Below are positions 59,000 to 64,000 of a DNA stretch of 64,000 bases, piece by piece; the first letter of the stretch is position 1; every line of letters begins with the position of its first letter. The DNA is from Streptomyces sp. RPA4-2 (GTDB lineage: Bacteria; Actinomycetota; Actinomycetes; Streptomycetales; Streptomycetaceae), in the NCBI RefSeq assembly GCF_012273515.2, contig NZ_CP050975.2:4340001-4404000 (forward strand), in the 5' to 3' direction. The translations under genes were made by a program, and so were the position numbers. The notes under the pieces were generated by a model, which saw nothing but the letters and a program-made list of their open reading frames with translations, was not told where the DNA came from and did not search any database.

Positions 59000-61231
59000 A
59001 TGAACCAGCCCAGCGCCCAGGCCCAGGTCCAGCACCCGCAGCCGTCCGTCGGTTCCATCGCCGCGCACCGGCCGCACACCGTCGCCGCCAACGTCTCCGA
59101 CCTGGAGCCCGACCTCGACGCCGACCTCGACGCGTACGAGGACACGGTGCAGGACGGCATCCAGCTCCCGCAGGGGCGGTTCCTGGACCGGGAACGCAGC
59201 TGGCTGGCGTTCAACGAACGCGTCCTGGAGCTCGCCGAGGACCCGAGCACGCCCCTCCTCGAACGGGCGAAGTTCCTGGCGATCTTCGCCAGCAACCTGG
59301 ACGAGTTCTTCATGGTCCGGGTGGCCGGCCTCAAGCGCCGCATCGCGACCGGCGTCGCCACCAAGTCGGCCTCCGGCCTGCAGCCACGCGAGGTCCTGGA
59401 GATGATCTGGGCCCGCTCGCGCGAGCTCATGGCCCGGCACGCGGCCTGCTACCAGGAGGACGTCGCCCCCGCGCTCGCGGAGGAGGGCATCCACCTGGTC
59501 CGCTGGAGCGAGCTCACCGAGAAGGAGCAGGCCCGCCTCTTCACGCTCTTCCGGCACCAGATCTTCCCGGTCCTGACCCCGCTGGCGGTCGACCCCGCGC
59601 ACCCCTTCCCGTACATCTCCGGCCTGTCCCTGAACCTGGCCGTGGTCGTGCGGAACCCGGTCAGCGGCCACCGGCACTTCGCGCGCGTCAAGGTCCCGCC
59701 GCTGCTCTCCCGCTTCCTGGAGGCCTCCCCCGACCGCTACGTCCCCATCGAGGACGTGATCGCGGCCCACCTGGAGGAGCTCTTCCCGGGCATGGAGGTG
59801 CTCGAGCACCACACCTTCCGCCTCACCCGCAACGAGGACCTCGAGGTCGAGGAGGACGACACCGAGAACCTCCTCCAGGCCCTGGAGAAGGAGCTCATGC
59901 GGCGCCGCTTCGGGCCGCCGGTGCGCCTGGAGGTCGAGGAGTCCATCGACCGGTACGTCCTCGACCTGCTGGTACGGGAACTGAAGATCTCCGAGGCCGA
60001 GGTGTACCCGCTGCCGGGCCCGCTGGACCTCACCGGCCTGTTCGGCATCGGCGCCCTCGACCGGCCCGAGCTGAAGTACCCGAAGTTCATCGCGGGCACC
60101 CACCGCGACCTCGCGGAGGTCGAGTCGGCGTCCGCGCCCGACATCTTCGCCGCCCTGCGCGAGCGCGACGTCCTGCTGCACCACCCGTACGACTCCTTCT
60201 CCACCTCCGTACAGGCCTTCCTGGAGCAGGCGGCGAGCGACCCGGACGTCCTGGCGATCAAGCAGACGCTGTACCGGACGTCGGGCGACTCCCCCATCGT
60301 CGACGCGCTGATAGACGCCGCCGAGTCCGGCAAGCAGGTCCTCGTCCTCGTGGAGATCAAGGCACGCTTCGACGAACAGGCCAACATCAAGTGGGCCAGG
60401 AAGCTGGAGGAGTCCGGCTGCCACGTCGTGTACGGACTCGTCGGGCTGAAGACCCACTGCAAGCTGTCGCTGGTGGTCCGGCAGGAGGGCGACACCCTGC
60501 GCCGCTACAGCCACGTCGGCACGGGCAACTACCACCCCAAGACCGCCCGGCTGTACGAGGACCTCGGACTGCTCACCGCCGACCCGCAGGTCGGCGCCGA
60601 CCTCTCCGACCTCTTCAACCGGCTCTCCGGCTACTCGCGCCGCGAGACCTACCGCCGGCTCCTGGTCGCCCCGAAGTCGCTGCGCGACGGCCTGATCGCG
60701 CGGATCAACAAGGAAGTCCAGCACCACAACGCGGGACGCCCCGCCTACGTCCGCATCAAGTGCAACTCGATGGTGGACGAGGCGATCATCGACGCGCTGT
60801 ACCGCGCGTCCCAGGCCGGAGTCCCCGTCGACGTGTGGGTGCGCGGCATCTGCGCGGTCCGGCCCGGCGTCACGGGCCTGTCCGAAAACATACGGGTCCG
60901 GTCGGTGCTCGGCCGCTTCCTGGAACACTCACGGGTCTTCGCGTTCGGCAACGGCGGCGAGCCCGAGGTGTGGATCGGCAGCGCCGACATGATGCACCGC
61001 AACCTCGACCGGCGGATCGAGGCCCTGGTCAGGATCACCGACCCGGCCCACCGGGCAGCCCTCAGCCGGCTGTTCGAGACCGGGATGTCGGACACCACCG
61101 CTTCCTGGCACCTGGGCCCGGACGGCGAATGGACCCGGCATGCGACCGACCAGGACGGCCAACCGCTGCGGAACGTCCAGGAGATGCTCATAGACGCCCG
61201 GAGGCGCCGGCGTGGCACAGCAACACCTTGA
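59000..61231 (+). CDS. ppk: Polyphosphate kinase
   Basis: A 743-residue PPK1 that reversibly makes polyphosphate from ATP. All four domains are visible: N-terminal ([39 protein letters not shown]), head, and the two C-terminal catalytic domains with the phospho-histidine region [19 protein letters not shown] and the [19 protein letters not shown] segment. In Streptomyces, PPK affects energy storage and antibiotic production and is under PhoRP control. ATG 59000 begins the family sequence MNQPSAQAQ; the frame is open to ATG 58796, which would add 68 Pro-rich residues and has no ribosome binding site. It overlaps the CHAD gene by 20 bp. Confidence 0.92.
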   Translation: MNQPSAQAQVQHPQPSVGSIAAHRPHTVAANVSDLEPDLDADLDAYEDTVQDGIQLPQGRFLDRERSWLAFNERVLELAEDPSTPLLERAKFLAIFASNLDEFFMVRVAGLKRRIATGVATKSASGLQPREVLEMIWARSRELMARHAACYQEDVAPALAEEGIHLVRWSELTEKEQARLFTLFRHQIFPVLTPLAVDPAHPFPYISGLSLNLAVVVRNPVSGHRHFARVKVPPLLSRFLEASPDRYVPIEDVIAAHLEELFPGMEVLEHHTFRLTRNEDLEVEEDDTENLLQALEKELMRRRFGPPVRLEVEESIDRYVLDLLVRELKISEAEVYPLPGPLDLTGLFGIGALDRPELKYPKFIAGTHRDLAEVESASAPDIFAALRERDVLLHHPYDSFSTSVQAFLEQAASDPDVLAIKQTLYRTSGDSPIVDALIDAAESGKQVLVLVEIKARFDEQANIKWARKLEESGCHVVYGLVGLKTHCKLSLVVRQEGDTLRRYSHVGTGNYHPKTARLYEDLGLLTADPQVGADLSDLFNRLSGYSRRETYRRLLVAPKSLRDGLIARINKEVQHHNAGRPAYVRIKCNSMVDEAIIDALYRASQAGVPVDVWVRGICAVRPGVTGLSENIRVRSVLGRFLEHSRVFAFGNGGEPEVWIGSADMMHRNLDRRIEALVRITDPAHRAALSRLFETGMSDTTASWHLGPDGEWTRHATDQDGQPLRNVQEMLIDARRRRRGTATP

Positions 61232-62297
61232 CCCCACCGACCCCACGGCCGGGTCCTCACCCCGGCTGGCGGTCCCGCCCGACCTGCGGGACCCTCGCGT
61301 GCAGGGCGGTACACCCGTCGGCGAGGTCCTCGCGGACTATCTGCGGGACCAGGCCACGGAGTTCCTCCGTTCGCTGCGGCAGCACCGGGAGACCGGCGCC
61401 GCGGCGGGCGGCTCGGCGGATTCTGTCGACGCGGCGCGCGCCCTGCGCCGCTCGGCCCGCCGCATCAGCGGCACCCTGCACACCTTCCGGCCCCTCCTCG
61501 ACACGGACTGGTCGGAGGGCATGCGCCCCGAACTCGCCTGGCTGTCGGGCACCTTGGCGCGCGAGCACGCCTACGCGGCCCGGCTGGAGCGGCTGCTCGG
61601 CGCGCTGAACCGGCTGTCCGGCCCGACCGGCTTCCCCACGCAGACCGCGGGGGGCTCCGACGTTCCCCCCAAGGGCCACCTGACCATCGGGGCGGCGAAG
61701 GCGGGCGCGCTGCTCGACCGGCAGCTGACCCTCGCCCGCACCCGGGCGCACTCGGCGGCACTCCAGGCACTGGGTTCCTCCCGCTTCCACGCGGTCGCGG
61801 ACAGCGTCGCCGTCCTCGCGAGCGAGGTACCGCTCACCACGGCGGCCACCGCGGCCGACCTGCGCCCGCTGGCGGCCGCCGCACAGGACCGGCTCATCGA
61901 CGCCGTCGCCGCGCTGCCGCTGCTCACCGCGGGGCATCCGTACAACGCGGAGGCCCTGGTGCACGGCCTGTCCGCGGACGCCGCTCCCCACCCCCAGGAC
62001 GCGCCCTGGCACCAGGTCCGGCTGCTGCTGCGGCTGCACCGCTACGCGCGCGAGTGCCTCTACCAGGAGGACGTCCCCTCCGACGTACGGCTGCTCGGCG
62101 CGGGTCAGGCCCTCGACCGGCACCGGGACGCGGCCGAGGCGGCCGCGGCCGCGGCGTCGGCGGCCCGCACCCCGCGCATCGCGCCGGCGACCGCGTACGC
62201 GCTCGGAGTGCTCCACGCGGACCAGCGGCACGAGGTGGAGGCGGCACGCTTCGCGTTCCAGCAGAGCTGGCAGAAGGAAGCCGCACGCACCCCCTGA
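61212..62297 (+). CDS. CHAD-domain protein
   Basis: A 361-residue alpha-helical protein with a CHAD domain (conserved histidines and basic residues that bind polyphosphate: [51 protein letters not shown]). CHAD proteins bind inorganic polyphosphate directly, and the coupling to ppk (20-bp overlap) fits this. GTG 61212 is the start. The Nudix gene follows 10 bp later, so ppk, CHAD and Nudix appear to form one operon. Confidence 0.9.
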   Translation: MAQQHLDPTDPTAGSSPRLAVPPDLRDPRVQGGTPVGEVLADYLRDQATEFLRSLRQHRETGAAAGGSADSVDAARALRRSARRISGTLHTFRPLLDTDWSEGMRPELAWLSGTLAREHAYAARLERLLGALNRLSGPTGFPTQTAGGSDVPPKGHLTIGAAKAGALLDRQLTLARTRAHSAALQALGSSRFHAVADSVAVLASEVPLTTAATAADLRPLAAAAQDRLIDAVAALPLLTAGHPYNAEALVHGLSADAAPHPQDAPWHQVRLLLRLHRYARECLYQEDVPSDVRLLGAGQALDRHRDAAEAAAAAASAARTPRIAPATAYALGVLHADQRHEVEAARFAFQQSWQKEAARTP

Positions 62298-62307
62298 GGG
62301 AGACCCC

Positions 62308-62727
62308 ATGACCGACGGCACCGACATCATCCGGGCGGCGGGCTGCGTCCTGTGGCGCCGCTCGCCCGTCGACGGCGAGCTGGAGGTCTGTCTGGTCCAC
62401 CGTCCGAAGTACGACGACTGGTCGCATCCGAAGGGCAAGCTCAAGCGCGCCGAGGACGCCCTGGCGGGGGCGCTGCGGGAGGTCGAGGAGGAGACGGGGT
62501 ACTCCGCGGTGCCGGGCGCCACCCTGCCCACGCTCGGATACGTCGTCGGCGGACGCACCAAGGAGGTCCGTTACTGGGCGGCCGAGGCGGCGGACGGCTG
62601 CTTCCGCCCGAACAGCGAGGTCGACCGGGTCCTGTGGCTCCCGCCGCCCGCGGCCCGGCACCGCCTGACCCAGCCCAGGGACCGCGACCTGGTCGACGCG
62701 CTGCTGCACTCGCTGCATCTCGCGTAG
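62308..62727 (+). CDS. Nudix hydrolase (MutT/Ap6A type)
   Basis: A 139-residue enzyme with a perfect Nudix box, GKLKRAEDALAGALREVEEE followed by TG (about residues 42-63). It hydrolyses nucleoside diphosphate-X compounds such as oxidised nucleotides or diadenosine polyphosphates. The N-terminal RAAGCVLWRRSP and the SHPKGKL segment fit the MutT1/Ap6A group. It is the last gene of the ppk operon. Whether its substrate relates to polyphosphate is unknown. Confidence 0.92.
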   Translation: MTDGTDIIRAAGCVLWRRSPVDGELEVCLVHRPKYDDWSHPKGKLKRAEDALAGALREVEEETGYSAVPGATLPTLGYVVGGRTKEVRYWAAEAADGCFRPNSEVDRVLWLPPPAARHRLTQPRDRDLVDALLHSLHLA

Positions 62728-62991
62728 GCCGTACGAGTCATGAGGTACGGACCGGTACGCACCCTGAGGCCGGCGCACGCCGTCGCACCCCGCCCGGACT
62801 CCGCGCCCGTACGAGGAGGCCGTGCGCCGTATGCCCGCACAGCACCGCATCCGGCCCCGTCACGCCTCTCGCGCCGAAACCTGAACGATTGCGTCTGGTT
62901 GCCTAGAGTTACCCATGCGACCCGAGTTGTCGGAAACCGCCCCGTGTCCTCGACGTAAGCGTTCCGTGACCTCACCGCACCGACCGCAGGG
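62728..62991. other. Intergenic region before the pstS promoter
   Basis: Part of the 433-bp gap between the Nudix gene and pstS. Apart from the regulatory sites near pstS I see no gene or clear terminator; short ORFs here lack ribosome binding sites. Confidence 0.4.
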
Positions 62992-63046
62992 GTTCACCCT
63001 CCGTTCACTTATGGCCATCGGCGCCTTCACCTCTTCTGCCTAATTT
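62992..63046 (+). promoter_or_regulatory. PHO box and promoter of pstS
   Basis: Direct repeats at an exact 11-bp period, GTTCACC (62992-62998), GTTCACT (63003-63009), GCCATCG (63014-63020) and CTTCACC (63025-63031), form a classic PhoP-binding PHO box. TAATTT at 63041-63046 is a good -10. PhoP activates this promoter under phosphate starvation in Streptomyces. Confidence 0.9.
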
Positions 63047-63160
63047 CGGCCTTACGCGGTGCGGACCGCGCCCCGGGCAAGTCCTGGGACACGGCTTCCG
63101 CCTACCACCGACATCGCACGCCGCCACTCGACGGCGGCTCCTGGAAGGAACTCCCGAAAA

Positions 63161-64000
63161 GTGAAGCTTCAGCGCAAGAACCGGCTTCGCGCCCTCTCGC
63201 TCGGTGCCGTCGCCGTCTCCGGCGCCCTGGCCCTCACGGCGTGCGGCTCGGACGACACCGGTGGCAAGAGCAACAGTGGCGACAAGGCGACCTCCTCCGC
63301 CACGAGCGCCAGCGCCATCAAGTGCGACGACGCCAAGGGCCAGCTGCAGGCCTCCGGGTCCTCCGCGCAGAAGAACGCCATAGACGCCTGGGTGAAGGAG
63401 TTCACCCGGGCCTGCTCCGGCGTCCAGATCAACTACAACCCGACGGGTTCGGGTGCCGGTGTGACGGCGTTCACGCAGGGCCAGACCGCGTTCGCCGGTT
63501 CGGACTCCCCGCTGAAGCCCGAAGAGGTCGGCGCGGCCGCGAAGGCCTGTGGCGGCAACCCGGCGATCGACCTCCCGATGGTCGGCGGCCCGATCGCGAT
63601 CGGTTACAACCTGCCGGGCGTGGACGGCCTCGTCCTCGACGCGTCCACCATCGCCAAGATCTTCGACGGCAAGATCACGAAGTGGAACGACTCCGCGATC
63701 GCGAAGCTCAACCCCTCCGCGAAGCTGCCCAGCACCAAGATCCAGGCGTTCCACCGCTCGGACGAGTCCGGCACCACGGACAACTTCACCAAGTACCTGA
63801 AGGCCGTCGCCCCGTCCGACTGGAACTACTCCGGCGGCAAGGCGTGGCAGGCCAAGGGCGGCCAGTCCGCGCAGGGCTCCGCCGGTCTCGCCCAGCAGGT
63901 CAAGCAGACCGCCGGCGCGATCTCCTACTTCGAGCTCTCCTACGCCGCTGACGGCATCAGCACCGTCGACCTCAAGACGGACGCCGCCACCCCGGTGAAG
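63161..64000 (+). CDS. pstS: Phosphate-binding lipoprotein PstS (partial, continues past window)
   Basis: The first 280 codons of the phosphate ABC transporter binding protein. It starts with a lipoprotein signal (KLQRKNRLRALSLGAVAVSG, then LALTACGS, with the lipidated Cys near residue 28) and a Ser/Thr/Gly/Lys linker. The phosphate-binding fold follows (QASGSSAQKNAIDAW, YNPTGSGAGVTAF, AFAGSDSPL, MVGGPIAIGYNLPG, FHRSDESGTTDNF). GTG 63161 follows GGAAGGAA. The coding frame is open at the right edge; pstCAB would be expected after it. Expression is controlled by the PHO box upstream. Confidence 0.96.
   Translation, partial: MKLQRKNRLRALSLGAVAVSGALALTACGSDDTGGKSNSGDKATSSATSASAIKCDDAKGQLQASGSSAQKNAIDAWVKEFTRACSGVQINYNPTGSGAGVTAFTQGQTAFAGSDSPLKPEEVGAAAKACGGNPAIDLPMVGGPIAIGYNLPGVDGLVLDASTIAKIFDGKITKWNDSAIAKLNPSAKLPSTKIQAFHRSDESGTTDNFTKYLKAVAPSDWNYSGGKAWQAKGGQSAQGSAGLAQQVKQTAGAISYFELSYAADGISTVDLKTDAATPVK

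Noticed and set aside
1..64000. tRNA, rRNA and CRISPR arrays
   Set aside because: No T-loop/anticodon patterns, rRNA sequence or regularly spaced short direct repeats were noticed on either strand. This is by eye only.

Overview
This is a 64 kb piece of a Streptomyces chromosome. GC content is very high with strong G/C bias at third codon positions. GTG starts, 4-nt start/stop overlaps and leaderless promoters are frequent, and actinobacterial markers are present: mycothiol synthase (mshD), GlnR, Nur, RsiG, CssRS/HtrA, and Ppk next to a PHO-box-controlled pstS. From memory, the order from about 20 kb to the right end matches the conserved core of Streptomyces chromosomes, read opposite to S. 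coelicolor numbering. I see no rRNA, tRNA, CRISPR array or complete transposon.

Layout. 0-10.6 kb: a methyltransferase, an NlpC/P60 hydrolase, a receiver-PP2C phosphatase, a heparin-binding-haemagglutinin-like protein with an XRE regulator, a divergent flavin monooxygenase/TetR pair around a perfect operator, an Asp-rich secreted protein with a poly-Asn tail, and an F420-type nitroreductase fused to hemerythrin. 10.6-17.8 kb: an accessory island with three copies of one module. Each copy is a GntR-type regulator with an unrecognised C-terminal domain, divergent from a three-segment membrane protein of about 62 residues. A tandem-domain kinase and a HAD phosphatase lie behind two of the regulators. 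This is the best candidate here for an undescribed system.

18-34 kb: an Eis-type acetyltransferase, asparaginase, RsiG (c-di-GMP-dependent anti-sigma-WhiG), Dtd, YgfZ, Nur, a receiver-like protein with an internal deletion, a nitrobindin-like protein, an operon of three similar one-pass membrane proteins, DsrE, DUF3099, a sulfurtransferase/DUF1416 operon with a Cys-codon leader peptide, an LmeA-like protein, and MoaD with an alpha/beta hydrolase. 34-49 kb: glnR behind a coupled 18-codon ORF, a LacI regulator, a secreted trypsin-like protease with repeats, the secretion-stress locus htrA-cssRS, a lipoprotein/ABC exporter/small cationic peptide group, a DUF2993 protein, a secreted 5'-nucleotidase and mshD.

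50-64 kb: two divergent ABC loci. One is an ECF sigma/anti-sigma/ABC operon. The other is a YtrA-type GntR/ABC/two-permease operon with a perfect 15-bp inverted repeat at its start. The phosphate/polyphosphate group follows: ppk, a CHAD protein, a Nudix hydrolase, and pstS, which runs off the right edge. Start sites were chosen from ribosome binding sites, coupling, promoter geometry and family knowledge. Several are uncertain and are marked so.
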